Of a stretch of 51,617 nt of DNA, positions 1 to 8,647 are shown piece by piece. Origin of the DNA: Thomasclavelia sp. GTDB lineage: Bacteria; Bacillota_I; Bacilli_A; Erysipelotrichales; Coprobacillaceae. A program made the translations under genes and the position numbers. The stretch spans positions 1 through 51,617 of the forward strand of contig JAHHSU010000002.1 of assembly GCA_020025035.1 (NCBI GenBank), in the 5' to 3' direction. Numbering within the stretch: position 1 is the stretch's first letter; the number at the start of each line of letters is the position of its first letter. Under the pieces are notes generated by a model, which worked only from the letters and a program-made list of their open reading frames with translations, was not told the DNA's origin and did no database searches.

Positions 1-154
1 TAATTTAATGCTTATAATTTAATTTTTTTAAGGAAATGATATTTTTCCGTTGACATACTTTTTATTTTAAACATTTTTCTTGTAATATATAAAGTATTCA
101 CCATTTAATTCATATGATTCAATAATTATAATTATGTAAAACATTCTAAACAAA

Positions 155-219
155 AAAAAGTTAAAGATTATTCAACTATTTTCCTATACGTTTAGCTTCT
201 TAATAATCATTAACTTTTT
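155..219 (-). terminator. Rho-independent terminator after the ddl-HAD pair
   Basis: Two 18-base arms (155-172 and 202-219) pair with one mismatch. On the minus strand the second arm runs into an uninterrupted T tract. It lies just beyond the stop of the HAD phosphatase gene, where the transcript of that operon should end. Positions 1-154 hold no recognisable gene. Confidence 0.75.
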
Positions 220-245
220 ATCATTTTTTAATTTTACTACAATTA

Positions 246-1028
246 TCAAATCAGTTTGTTAATTACTTTACTTACTCCATCCTCTAATACATCATCACAT
301 ATTTCATTGGCTACTTCTTTTAACTGACAAACAGCATTTTTCATTGCAATCCCATGTCCTACAGTTTGAATCATCTCAATATCATTTAATCCATCACCAA
401 ATGCATATGTGTTTTCAAGCAAAATCTCTAATTGTTTTGAAACTTCTAAAATTGCTGTTGCTTTTGTAATACCTTTAATATTTATATCAAATGATAATGC
501 ATCTTGGTGTTGCCCTATATCAAATAAATCCCCTAGTTCTTGTTGAACTATCATAGCATCTTTAGGATTATTCACAACAATCATTGCCCCATGAACTTCT
601 ATTTGATTTATATCAAATTCATCCTTCATAATACTAGACTTCATTTTCCAAACCTTCGCAAAGTTTATTACTCTATTAGACTTTAAATCATTCACATATA
701 TATATTGATGCCCACACAAATAAAAATCAAAATGATACTTTTGACAAACTTTGATTAATGTATCGACTTCATGAGGAAGCATTAACTTTTTACTCATACA
801 TTTTCCGTTTAACTCAACATATGCCCCATTACATGTAATAAATCCATCAAATGGAAATGACACAATAGAATCTTCTACAAAACATTTAGGTCTTCCAGTT
901 GCAATAAACGCAGGATATTTTTTTTGCAATTTTGTTAACGCTTTTTTATTATTTTCACTAATTGAATACAATCCTCTACTACAATCAATGAGTGTACCAT
1001 CTATATCAAAAAAAAATAATTTTTTCAT
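246..1028 (-). CDS. HAD superfamily (Cof-type) sugar-phosphate phosphatase
   Basis: A 260-residue cytosolic phosphatase of the Cof/YbiV-like HAD branch. The N-terminal FDIDGT carries the nucleophile Asp8 and the acid/base Asp10. The C-terminal GDGLNDIEM is the Mg-binding motif IV, and the middle section has the length of a C2 cap. Such enzymes usually dephosphorylate sugar phosphates or flavin precursors; the substrate here cannot be told. An open frame extends to 1100, but the ATG at 1028 has a good AGGAG site and places FDIDGT where the family has it. The gene starts 32 bases after the ddl stop, so the two are probably co-transcribed. Confidence 0.85.
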   Translation of the reverse strand: MKKLFFFDIDGTLIDCSRGLYSISENNKKALTKLQKKYPAFIATGRPKCFVEDSIVSFPFDGFITCNGAYVELNGKCMSKKLMLPHEVDTLIKVCQKYHFDFYLCGHQYIYVNDLKSNRVINFAKVWKMKSSIMKDEFDINQIEVHGAMIVVNNPKDAMIVQQELGDLFDIGQHQDALSFDINIKGITKATAILEVSKQLEILLENTYAFGDGLNDIEMIQTVGHGIAMKNAVCQLKEVANEICDDVLEDGVSKVINKLI

Positions 1029-1060
1029 ATTTACTCCTATCCTTATACCATTCATCTTTT

Positions 1061-2113
1061 TTATTTTGGATGTTCTTCCAAAGAAAGCATCACTAAACAA
1101 TCCAACAATTCACTATATTGGATACCACTAGCTTCCCATAATTTTGGATACATACTAATAGCTGTAAATCCTGGCATCGTATTAATTTCATTTAAATAAA
1201 TTTCATGTGTATCTTTATCTAAAAAGAAATCTACTCTAGCTAATCCATGACCATCTATTGCTTTAAATGCTTTAATTGCAGTAGATCTAATATAATCACT
1301 AACTTCTTGACTAATTCTAGCTGGGATTAATGTATCTGAATTCTTATCATTATATTTAGAATCAAAAGTATAATATTCTCCAGCAGGTAATATCTCACCT
1401 ACTACTGATGCTTTTGGATCATCATTGCCTAGTATTGCACATTCTAGTTCTATACAAGAAATACATTTTTCAACAACAATCTTTGAATCATACAATGAAG
1501 CTTCTTGAATTTTTTTCATCAGATCATTTGCATTTAATACCTTGTAACATCCTACTGAAGAACCTGATCTAGATGCTTTTACAAAACATGGATAACCAAG
1601 CTGCTCACTAATATATTTTTCTACATCCTTTGTCTCACTAACATCCTCATTAATCACAACAAAAGTTCCATCATTTCTTTTTTTAACATATACTGAATCT
1701 ACTTGTTTAATCCCTGCACAATTTAACACTTTTTTTGTATATATCTTATCCATTGCTATAGATGAATCTAATACTTTACATCCAACATATGGAATTTTCG
1801 TTAATTCAAACAAACCTTGAATCGTTCCATCTTCTCCATATAATCCATGTAATACAGGAAAAGCAACATCAAACGATTGAATAAAGTCATATACATTCAA
1901 AATCTTTTTACTTTTCTCTAGCCAAGAATCACTTACAAAATCACTTACACTCCCATCTAGTTCATTCCAATTTCCTAACTTGTCAATTCCAACACATGTA
2001 ACATCATATCGGTTTCTATCTAATTGTTGGTAAACATATGTCGCAGACATTCTTGAAATAACATGTTCAGTTGACTGTCCACCAAGCAATAATAATAATT
2101 TTATCTTTTTCAT
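1061..2113 (-). CDS. ddl: D-alanine--D-alanine ligase
   Basis: A 350-residue ATP-grasp ligase that joins two D-alanines for the peptidoglycan stem peptide. It begins with the GGQSTEH nucleotide-fold motif. It carries the ATP-grasp segment FVKASRSGSSVG and the metal-binding tail RVDFFLD followed by EINTMPGFT. The omega-loop region keeps the SKY tyrosine typical of D-Ala-D-Ala enzymes rather than the substitutions of vancomycin-type D-Ala-D-Lac ligases. The second of two close ATGs (2113) is preferred because it sits about eight bases from the AAGGA site. In many Bacillota ddl neighbours murF; here it pairs only with the HAD gene. Confidence 0.93.
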   Translation of the reverse strand: MKKIKLLLLLGGQSTEHVISRMSATYVYQQLDRNRYDVTCVGIDKLGNWNELDGSVSDFVSDSWLEKSKKILNVYDFIQSFDVAFPVLHGLYGEDGTIQGLFELTKIPYVGCKVLDSSIAMDKIYTKKVLNCAGIKQVDSVYVKKRNDGTFVVINEDVSETKDVEKYISEQLGYPCFVKASRSGSSVGCYKVLNANDLMKKIQEASLYDSKIVVEKCISCIELECAILGNDDPKASVVGEILPAGEYYTFDSKYNDKNSDTLIPARISQEVSDYIRSTAIKAFKAIDGHGLARVDFFLDKDTHEIYLNEINTMPGFTAISMYPKLWEASGIQYSELLDCLVMLSLEEHPK

Positions 2114-2542
2114 ATTCATATTCCTTTCACTATAGTATATATTATATCATTTCGCTCTAAAAATTCACCTAAATATTTCAACTAATTTTTATCATTGAAT
2201 TGTAAAATAAAAGTGAAATTATTAATAAACTTCAAATTAGTTCATAGATGCCTTATTTTATTGTTACATACAATTTATAAATGATTTTATAAAAAATATA
2301 TCATTTTTCCTAGTTATTGAACACCCTAAACATATTCATAATAGAATAGAATATATTTTATTTAAAAGGTAATTTAACATCTTATAGACAATCAAAAAGA
2401 TGCTTTTCTACTATATTAGAATGAAAGCTTGATTTTGGTATTGAATAATTACAATGTTCAACAATAGAGTTTACTTCTTTTAAATATTGTACTCTATGAT
2501 TAAGTTGTGTATAATTTATTTTAGAAAGCAAGAGGTGAAACT
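2114..2542. other. Divergent intergenic region between ddl and the RpiR gene
   Basis: This AT-rich gap of about 430 bases separates two divergent genes. On the minus strand a TATAAT at 2141-2146 is a plausible ddl -10 box, with no good -35. On the plus strand the regulator's promoter is at 2487-2515. A 7-base inverted repeat (2464-2470 and 2491-2497) overlaps that -35 box. No coding potential is visible. Confidence 0.5.
2487..2515 (+). promoter_or_regulatory. Sigma-A-type promoter of the RpiR regulator gene
   Basis: TTGTAC at 2487-2492 and a perfect TATAAT at 2510-2515 are 17 bases apart, 27 bases upstream of the ATG. The ATAGAGT/ACTCTAT inverted repeat at 2464-2497 overlaps the -35 box and could be an operator. 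Confidence 0.65.
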
Positions 2543-3325
2543 ATGAATTATTTATTTTACCGTTTAGTCATGTATATCAATACATCATCCAAAGATAACA
2601 TAGACTATACCATTGCAAATTTTATCCTAAACAATATCGCAAAAATTGCAGATATGAATATTGTTGTATTTGCAAAAAAATGTCATGTATCTCCTGCATC
2701 TATCAGTCGTTTTTGTCGAGTACTTGGCTTTGATGATTATGCCCATTTAAAAATAGAATGTGCAAAATTTACCACATCTAAACTATCTGAATATGTCAAT
2801 AATTCTATGATTCAATGTCCTGAAAAAGAAATTCGTAATCATCTTACTACTACAGCACATCGACTTTTAGAACAAATTGATTTAATTGATTTAGATGCAA
2901 TGGACAACCTTATTAAAGCCATTCAACAATCTAATACAACTAGTTTTTTTGGATCACACTTTTCTCATAGTGTTGCTCAATTACTCCAAACTGCATTACT
3001 TACAACAGGAAAATTTTCTAATGCTAAAATTGATTTAGACCAACAAATAAAATTAGCACAATCATTAACTAAAGATGATTTAGTCATTGTACTTTCTGTA
3101 AGAGGTGCATATTTAACAAGTAACCCTAGACTACAAAGAGCTATCAAAAATTCTCATGCTAAAACATTTTTAATCACAGCAAATCATGACCAAAGTCTAA
3201 CTAAACAATATGATCATGTATTATATATTTCTTCGACAGACGAATTAGATTTAGGTCGACATATGTTATTATCTTATTGTGAAATACTAGCTACTAAATA
3301 TGTATCTCAATATAATAAAGCATAA
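2543..3325 (+). CDS. MurR/RpiR family transcriptional regulator
   Basis: A 260-residue regulator with the two RpiR-family domains. The N-terminal helix-turn-helix (about residues 25-75) contains VSPASISRFCRVLGFDDY, the family's hallmark. The C-terminal SIS phosphosugar-binding domain covers about residues 120-250 and includes the SVRG stretch typical of the fold. Such proteins control sugar or amino-sugar catabolism genes in response to phosphosugars. No sugar operon is adjacent: ddl is divergent and coaX convergent, so the target is unknown and may be elsewhere. The start has a GAGGTG ribosome site. Confidence 0.88.
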   Translation: MNYLFYRLVMYINTSSKDNIDYTIANFILNNIAKIADMNIVVFAKKCHVSPASISRFCRVLGFDDYAHLKIECAKFTTSKLSEYVNNSMIQCPEKEIRNHLTTTAHRLLEQIDLIDLDAMDNLIKAIQQSNTTSFFGSHFSHSVAQLLQTALLTTGKFSNAKIDLDQQIKLAQSLTKDDLVIVLSVRGAYLTSNPRLQRAIKNSHAKTFLITANHDQSLTKQYDHVLYISSTDELDLGRHMLLSYCEILATKYVSQYNKA

Positions 3326-3368
3326 AAAACACGCTTTAGTAAGAAATGTTACCATTAGCGTGTTTTTT
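3324..3368. terminator. Bidirectional terminator between the RpiR gene and coaX
   Basis: Twelve-base arms (3324-3335 and 3357-3368) combine an A-run, a GC-rich core and a T-run, so the hairpin works on both strands. It overlaps the stop of the regulator gene and the last codons of coaX. Confidence 0.8.
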
Positions 3369-4118
3369 ATATATCTCTAATAATCCTATTAATGTAAGAT
3401 TTTCATCATAAAAATCAATTGTGTCTATTTCCCTTGCAATAATACGTCCTAATCCTCCTGTAGCAATTACTCTTATATTTTCACCAATTTCTTCCTTCAT
3501 TTGTTTAATGATATATTCACTCAATCCAATATAACCATATACAACACCTGCTTGCATACTTGTAATTGTATTAGTTGCTAAAATAGAGTTTGGTTTTTCT
3601 AATTCGATATCTGGTAATTGTGCTGCACATGACGAAAGTGCATTAGAACATATTTCTAATCCAGGCGCAGTTACACCATATAAAAATTCACCTTTTTCAT
3701 TAATATAATCAAATGTTGTAGCAGTTCCAAAATCAACTACTAATATAGGTCCACCATATTGTAAATACGCTCCAATAGCATCTACTATGCGATCCACTCC
3801 AACTAAATGAGGTTCCTCTGTTTTAATTGTTATCTCTGTAATCATTTCATTTTTTACTACTATTGGGTCTACTAATAAATACTGTCTACATGCTTGTTCT
3901 AACAATGGAGTTACATATGGAACTACACTAGAAATAATCATTCCTTGAACATCTTGTGGTAAAATGCATAGCATATCTAATATTTCTAAAAATACTTTAC
4001 CATATTCACCACTTGTTCTTTTTTTAGTTGTAGCTAATCGATGTTCTTTGATCATTTTTCCATCGTGTACAACGAATAATGTAATATTAGTATTTCCTAC
4101 ATCTATTGCAAATAACAC
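3336..4118 (-). CDS. coaX: Type III pantothenate kinase
   Basis: A 260-residue cytosolic kinase for the first step of coenzyme A synthesis. It has the ASKHA-fold phosphate motif AIDVGNTN at the N-terminus, the family signature GVDRIVDAIGA near the middle, and the adenosine-side motif DFGTATTFD. The length fits the CoaX family. The start codon is GTG at 4118, eight bases after an AGGAG site. It is convergent with the RpiR gene and shares its terminator. coaD, which acts later in the same pathway, is also in this window (18.2-18.7 kb). Confidence 0.93.
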   Translation of the reverse strand: MLFAIDVGNTNITLFVVHDGKMIKEHRLATTKKRTSGEYGKVFLEILDMLCILPQDVQGMIISSVVPYVTPLLEQACRQYLLVDPIVVKNEMITEITIKTEEPHLVGVDRIVDAIGAYLQYGGPILVVDFGTATTFDYINEKGEFLYGVTAPGLEICSNALSSCAAQLPDIELEKPNSILATNTITSMQAGVVYGYIGLSEYIIKQMKEEIGENIRVIATGGLGRIIAREIDTIDFYDENLTLIGLLEIYKKHANGNISY

Positions 4119-4198
4119 CTGTCTCTCTCCTTTTTTACTAGAATATCATTTTCTAATACTAAGACAACTTCTAATAACTTTATATATTTATCATAATT

Positions 4199-4240
4199 AA
4201 AAAAGACTATTTATTTCATATTAAAATCAATAGTCTTTTT
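4199..4240 (-). terminator. Terminator of the infC-rpmI-rplT operon
   Basis: Twelve-base arms around AAGACTATT and AATAGTCTT flank a loop of about 17 bases. On the minus strand the hairpin ends in a T-run just after the rplT stop. A-rich and T-rich flanks on both sides would also let it act in the other direction. Confidence 0.8.
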
Positions 4241-4252
4241 GCATGTTTTGTA

Positions 4253-4609
4253 TTATTTAATTGCTGCTTTTGCTTTTTCTACAATTTCACTGAATGCTTT
4301 TGGATCGCAAATTGCGATTTCTGATAACATTTTTCTGTTAATTTCAATACCAGCTAATTTTAATCCATACATTAATTTTGAATATGAAATGTTATTCATT
4401 CTTGCTGCTGCATTAATACGAGCAATCCATAATTTTCTCATTTCACGTTTTAAATTTCTTCTATCTCTATATGCATATGCTAATGAATGCATTACTTGTT
4501 CGTTAGCTGTTTTATAAAGAGTATGTTTAGAACCATAGTAACCTTTAGCTAATTTTAATATTTTCTTTCTTCTTCGTCTAGTAGTATATCCACCTTTTAC
4601 TCTTGCCAT
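4253..4609 (-). CDS. rplT: 50S ribosomal protein L20
   Basis: A 118-residue, strongly basic protein that binds 23S rRNA early in large-subunit assembly. It starts MARVKGGYTTRRRRKKILK and contains the typical LWIARINAAAR segment; length and sequence are standard for L20. In Bacillus subtilis L20 also represses its own operon by binding the infC leader, and a matching leader is present upstream of infC here. The ribosome site is AGGAGG. It is the last gene of infC-rpmI-rplT. Confidence 0.97.
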   Translation of the reverse strand: MARVKGGYTTRRRRKKILKLAKGYYGSKHTLYKTANEQVMHSLAYAYRDRRNLKREMRKLWIARINAAARMNNISYSKLMYGLKLAGIEINRKMLSEIAICDPKAFSEIVEKAKAAIK

Positions 4610-4638
4610 TTTTGCGACCTCCTATATCCTATATAATA

Positions 4639-4833
4639 TTAACCTTGAATTCTTGATTTAATTCTTTTGTAATCACTTTTAGAAACAAGTGTTGATTTAG
4701 ATAATTGTTTCTTTTGTTTGTGAGTTTTATTATGAGCTAAGTGAGATACATAACCATGACTACGTTTTAATTTCCCACTACCTGTCACTTTAATACGTTT
4801 TTTTAATCCACTGTGTGATTTCATTTTTGGCAT
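4639..4833 (-). CDS. rpmI: 50S ribosomal protein L35
   Basis: A 64-residue basic ribosomal protein with the family start MPKMKSHSGLKKRIKVTGSG and a lysine-rich core. It lies between infC and rplT, the near-universal bacterial order, with an AGGAGG ribosome site. Confidence 0.97.
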   Translation of the reverse strand: MPKMKSHSGLKKRIKVTGSGKLKRSHGYVSHLAHNKTHKQKKQLSKSTLVSKSDYKRIKSRIQG

Positions 4834-4851
4834 TGTTGAATCCTCCTAATT

Positions 4852-5385
4852 CTATTTTTTCTTTGGTGCTAATATTGCGGTTAATGTTCTACCTTCAAGC
4901 TTAGCGGGTTTTTCAATTTGACAAACCTCTTGACACTCTGCAATAAAATCATTAAGTATTTTTTCACCGATATCAACATGAGCTAATTGACGTCCTCTAA
5001 ATCTCACTGCCACTTTTACTTTATCACCATTTTCTAGCCACTTTAATGAACGTTTTAATTTTGTATTAAAATCATGTACGTCAATTGTTGGTGAAAGTTG
5101 TGTTTCTTTTAAAGTAACGATTTTTTGATTTTTTTTCATTTCTTTTAGTTTCTTTTGTTGTTCAAAACGGTGTTTACCATAATCCATAATGCGACAAACC
5201 GCTGGTTGTGCCTTTGGCGAAACACATACTAAATCTAACGAAGCATCATCTGCAATTTTTAAGGCTTCATTACGTGTCTTAACTCCTAATTGATCTCCAT
5301 TTTGATCAATTACTAAAACTTCCTTAAAATGAATTTTTTCATTAACTAACTCATCTGGTGCGATGTTGTTATACTTATTGCTAAT
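4852..5385 (-). CDS. infC: Translation initiation factor IF-3, starting at AUU
   Basis: A 177-residue factor that binds the 30S subunit and checks the initiator tRNA-start codon pairing. The N domain carries VLVIDQNGDQLG, followed by a lysine-rich linker and the C domain with VRFRGRQLAH. The open frame continues to an ATG at 5439, but that ATG lies upstream of the attenuator hairpin. A GGAGG lies eight bases before an in-frame ATT at 5385-5383, and from there the protein begins ISNKYNNIAPDELVNEKI as IF-3 should. An AUU start is the known basis of IF-3 autoregulation in other bacteria. First gene of infC-rpmI-rplT. Confidence 0.93.
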   Translation of the reverse strand: MSNKYNNIAPDELVNEKIHFKEVLVIDQNGDQLGVKTRNEALKIADDASLDLVCVSPKAQPAVCRIMDYGKHRFEQQKKLKEMKKNQKIVTLKETQLSPTIDVHDFNTKLKRSLKWLENGDKVKVAVRFRGRQLAHVDIGEKILNDFIAECQEVCQIEKPAKLEGRTLTAILAPKKK

Positions 5386-5537
5386 AAAAGCCACCTCCAC
5401 TATATAGTTTAAAATAATAAAAAGTGCGTATATGCGCACCTACATTGACATTAAGATAACTTTATCTTAGTGACATTTGCCTAAAGCTTTTGCAATCAGG
5501 CGAGAAGCAGGTACTTCTTCTTTCCACTACTTTTTAC
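5386..5537 (-). ncRNA. Putative L20-type leader (infC operon attenuator)
   Basis: The roughly 150-base 5' leader between the promoter and the AUU start of infC contains several stems. One is a self-complementary TAAGATA/TATCTTA stem near 5453-5470. Just before the ribosome site there is a terminator-like hairpin, GTGCG/CGCAC (5424-5439), followed by a T-rich run. Position and architecture match the L20 leader of Bacillota, where L20 binding causes premature termination. No covariance search was possible, so the family assignment rests on position and the attenuator. Confidence 0.7.
5418..5439 (-). terminator. Attenuator hairpin upstream of infC
   Basis: On the minus strand GTGCG pairs with CGCAC across a 6-base loop and is followed by TTTTTATTATTTT. 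It lies 33 bases before the infC start codon, inside the leader, so it is a regulatory terminator. Confidence 0.65.
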
Positions 5538-5543
5538 ATCCTT

Positions 5544-5572
5544 AGTATACCAATCATTGCTAGCTCTGTCAA
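5544..5572 (-). promoter_or_regulatory. Sigma-A promoter of the infC operon
   Basis: A perfect TTGACA (5572-5567), a 17-base spacer ending in TGG, and TATACT (5549-5544). The TG gives an extended -10. It would start a leader of about 150 bases before infC. Confidence 0.85.
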
Positions 5573-5651
5573 TGAATTCATCTAATGCAATGACTTTTTT
5601 TTGTAGAAATTATAAAATTCTTAGAGAATTAATGAAAGAAATAAATTTTTA

Positions 5652-5660
5652 TGCTATAAT
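5652..5660 (+). promoter_or_regulatory. Extended -10 promoter of ezrA
   Basis: TGCTATAAT is a perfect extended -10 element 27 bases before the ezrA start. No good -35 is visible, which extended -10 promoters tolerate. It diverges from the infC promoter about 80 bases away. Confidence 0.55.
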
Positions 5661-5687
5661 TTTAATATCAAAAGTTGAGGTGTAAAT

Positions 5688-7427
5688 ATGCATAGTATAA
5701 TAAATCGTTTTAAAATCACTACCAAAAGTAGCATACTCATTATAGTAGCATGTCTTTTTATTGTTTTTCTTATATACATATTATATCGTTCTATTCGATT
5801 AAACAAATACAAAAAACAATTGATTGAATTAGGTGAAAAAATTAACTCTATTAAAAGTCTACCAATCAAATATAGATTAGGACGTGTTAAAAAGATTAGT
5901 ATCAACGATTCAACTATAGATGAGTCTTATCAACATTTTATCCAAAAAGTAGATGAACTAGATGAATTTTATCAAAATCAAATTGCAACAAATCTTAATA
6001 TTGTAGAAGAAAAAGTATATTTAAAACGTATTCGAAAATTAAAGTCTAAAATTAAGCAATTGTATATTGATGTAAACAATTATGAACAACTTGCTAAAAA
6101 ATTACTTCATGATATTGAAATTATTACAGAAGTAGAAAATATTCAACGTATGGAAATCGTTAAAATAAAAGAAACCTACAGACAAACTTGTCAACAATAT
6201 GAACTAGTAAAATATAAAATTGATGAATTTGTTCCATTAGTTGGTAAAAATATCCATGATTTAGAAATCCAATTTTCAAATCTTGAAAAATTAATGAATC
6301 AACAAATGTATGCAGAAGCAAAAACAGAAAGTGATCATTTAAAACAATTAGTCAACAATATGAATGCATGCGTTCGAGATTTACCTACCTATATTTCTAT
6401 TGTAAGAAATTATATTCCAAATCACATTGACAAGCTTTATCAAAAAATAAATGAAATGAATCAACATGGCTTTTGTTTAGAAAGACTAAACATTGATGTA
6501 CGCTATCAAGAAATTACAACTCAATTACCTATTATTATTGAAAATATTCAATCATTACATATTGAGACTGTAGGAAAAGACATTGAAGAAGTTACTAAAA
6601 ACATTGATAGTATAAAGCAAGATTTAGAACACGAAGAAAATGCACATCAAGAATATCTTGCTATTTGGAAAGGGATTTTTCATAAAATCAATGAAATTCA
6701 TGAAGATTATAAATATGCATTAACTGAATACCGCAAACTAAACGAACGTTATAAATTAAACGATAAGTTATTAGATGTTTCTAATTCTTATCCAACTCTT
6801 GAACAGATTTTAGAAGAAACTAAAGAGTTAGAAAACTTAATACAGACTAATGATTTTTCTTATTCTACAATGGTTGAAAAATTAAAACAATTACTTCAAA
6901 AAGCAGAAAGTTATGAAAGTAACTTACGTTACTTTTTTGTAGCACGTGATGAATTATATCTTACTGAACAAAGAGCTGTAGATGAACTAGATAGTATCAA
7001 TATTGTATTATTAGAAATTAAATCTGAAATTAAAAACATGAATTTACCAAGTATATCAAAAGAATACAAAAGATATATATCAGAAGCATATGATCGATCT
7101 AATCGTATTCAATTACTACGAAATGAGTTACCAATTGATTTAGAAAGATTAACTGCTCAGGCTGACGAAGCACGTGATATTATTTATCAATTATATGAAA
7201 ATATACACAATTTAATTACTACTGCAAAAATGGTAGAAGAAACAATTATCTATGGAAATAGATATCGATCTTCATTTTTAGAAGTCAATACTGAACTTAC
7301 AAAAGCAGAAATTTTATATCGAAATGGAGACTATTCAGAAGCATTAAAAATAGCAGTAGCAATTGTAGAAAAAATACAACCTGGATTTAATCAACAATTA
7401 CTAGATAAAAAAAATAAATTTTTATAA
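5688..7427 (+). CDS. ezrA: Septation ring formation regulator EzrA
   Basis: A 579-residue protein close to the usual EzrA length. One N-terminal membrane segment (about residues 16-36) is followed by a short basic stretch and a very long, Glu/Lys/Gln-rich coiled-coil cytoplasmic domain made of spectrin-like repeats. In Bacilli EzrA limits FtsZ ring formation to midcell and links FtsZ to the divisome. The ATG has a GAGG ribosome site. It is transcribed alone between its own promoter and terminator, just upstream of the desulfurase gene, and ezrA lies near nifZ-thiI in Bacillus too. Confidence 0.9.
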   Translation: MHSIINRFKITTKSSILIIVACLFIVFLIYILYRSIRLNKYKKQLIELGEKINSIKSLPIKYRLGRVKKISINDSTIDESYQHFIQKVDELDEFYQNQIATNLNIVEEKVYLKRIRKLKSKIKQLYIDVNNYEQLAKKLLHDIEIITEVENIQRMEIVKIKETYRQTCQQYELVKYKIDEFVPLVGKNIHDLEIQFSNLEKLMNQQMYAEAKTESDHLKQLVNNMNACVRDLPTYISIVRNYIPNHIDKLYQKINEMNQHGFCLERLNIDVRYQEITTQLPIIIENIQSLHIETVGKDIEEVTKNIDSIKQDLEHEENAHQEYLAIWKGIFHKINEIHEDYKYALTEYRKLNERYKLNDKLLDVSNSYPTLEQILEETKELENLIQTNDFSYSTMVEKLKQLLQKAESYESNLRYFFVARDELYLTEQRAVDELDSINIVLLEIKSEIKNMNLPSISKEYKRYISEAYDRSNRIQLLRNELPIDLERLTAQADEARDIIYQLYENIHNLITTAKMVEETIIYGNRYRSSFLEVNTELTKAEILYRNGDYSEALKIAVAIVEKIQPGFNQQLLDKKNKFL

Positions 7428-7454
7428 AATGCACTTTGATATAGTGCATTTTTT
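7426..7454 (+). terminator. Terminator after ezrA
   Basis: Ten-base arms AAAATGCACT and AGTGCATTTT with a 7-base loop, extended by a T-run, directly after the ezrA stop codon. Confidence 0.85.
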
Positions 7455-7503
7455 AAACCAATCACTATTTATTGCATATACTATCATAAAAGGAGATGGT
7501 TGA

Positions 7504-8643
7504 ATGATATATTTAGACTATACTGCTACTACTCCATTAAATAAGGAAGTACTAGCAACTTATTCTAAGTTACTCAACGACAAATTCGCAAATCCTGATT
7601 CTATCCATCAACTAGGACTAGAAACAGAAATGTTAATGAATCAATCAAGAGAAAAAATTGCAAGTATGTTACGTGTTAAATATGATGAAATTATATTTAC
7701 AAGTGGAGCAAGTGAATCCAATAATACTGCAATTAAAGGAATTGCTTTTGCTTATCAAAATCGTGGAAAACATATTATTACTACAACATGTGAACATTCT
7801 TCAGTTAGTGATACATGTAAACAACTAGAAACTATGTTTGGATATGAAATTACCTATATTCAGGTAAATAAGCATGGACAATTAGATCTAGAACAACTCC
7901 AAAATTCAATTCGTAAAGATACCATACTTGTTTCTTTAATGCATATTAATAATGAAGTTGGTTTTATTAATCCTATTGATAAAGTAATTCAAATCGTTAA
8001 AGAGAAAAATCCACTTGTTAAAATTCACGTAGATATGGTTCAATCATTTGGAAAAGTTCCAATCGATTTAAAACAAATTGACTTAGCAAGTTTTTCAGCA
8101 CATAAAATTTATGGATTAAAAGGAAGTGGACTTTTATATAAAAAAAGTGATTGCAAGTTACTTCCATTAATCAATGGCGGTCAACAAGAATTTCATCTAA
8201 GAGCTGGAACAAGTAACGTCTTTGCTAATATTGTTTTGGCTAAAACAATACGTTTAGCCCTAACTAATATTGAACAAAAATTAAATCATGTGTTAGAATT
8301 AAATCAATTCCTACGAAGTGAACTAGAAAAAATAGAAGGAGTAGTCATTAACACTCCTCTTCAAAATGGTTCTCCATATATTTTAAATGTGTCATTTATT
8401 GGTTACAAACCTGAAGTATTTGTACACGAACTAGAAACTTATGATATCTATGTATCTACACGTTCTGCTTGTTCAACAAAATCTACAAATATGGCTAAAA
8501 CACTACAAATGATGAATGTTCCTAAACCAATAGGAATTAGCGCAATTCGTATTAGTTTATCACACCTTACTTCTAAACAGGATATAAAAATACTAATTGA
8601 TGCAATTTATAAAACAATGAAAAAATTAAAGAAACAGAGGTAA
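7504..8643 (+). CDS. Cysteine desulfurase (NifS/IscS-like, ThiI partner)
   Basis: A 379-residue PLP enzyme that removes sulfur from cysteine as a protein-bound persulfide. The PLP lysine is Lys201 in SFSAHKIYGLKGSG. The active cysteine is Cys323 in STRSACS, with the long mobile loop typical of class I enzymes. The N-terminal YLDYTATTPL is a family hallmark. thiI follows after only four bases, the arrangement of Bacillus nifZ-thiI, so the likely role is feeding sulfur to ThiI for 4-thiouridine in tRNA. A housekeeping iron-sulfur role cannot be excluded. Ribosome site AAAGGAG. Confidence 0.93.
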   Translation: MIYLDYTATTPLNKEVLATYSKLLNDKFANPDSIHQLGLETEMLMNQSREKIASMLRVKYDEIIFTSGASESNNTAIKGIAFAYQNRGKHIITTTCEHSSVSDTCKQLETMFGYEITYIQVNKHGQLDLEQLQNSIRKDTILVSLMHINNEVGFINPIDKVIQIVKEKNPLVKIHVDMVQSFGKVPIDLKQIDLASFSAHKIYGLKGSGLLYKKSDCKLLPLINGGQQEFHLRAGTSNVFANIVLAKTIRLALTNIEQKLNHVLELNQFLRSELEKIEGVVINTPLQNGSPYILNVSFIGYKPEVFVHELETYDIYVSTRSACSTKSTNMAKTLQMMNVPKPIGISAIRISLSHLTSKQDIKILIDAIYKTMKKLKKQR

Positions 8644-8647
8644 TACA

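Noticed and set aside
1029..1100. Longer N-terminus of the HAD phosphatase
   Set aside because: It would place 24 residues before the catalytic FDIDGT, absent from the family, and overlap ddl, while ATG 1028 has a good AGGAG site.
5654..5905. 83-codon minus-strand open frame over the ezrA start
   Set aside because: Antisense shadow of ezrA and its promoter; the hydrophobic translation mirrors the membrane segment and there is no family match.
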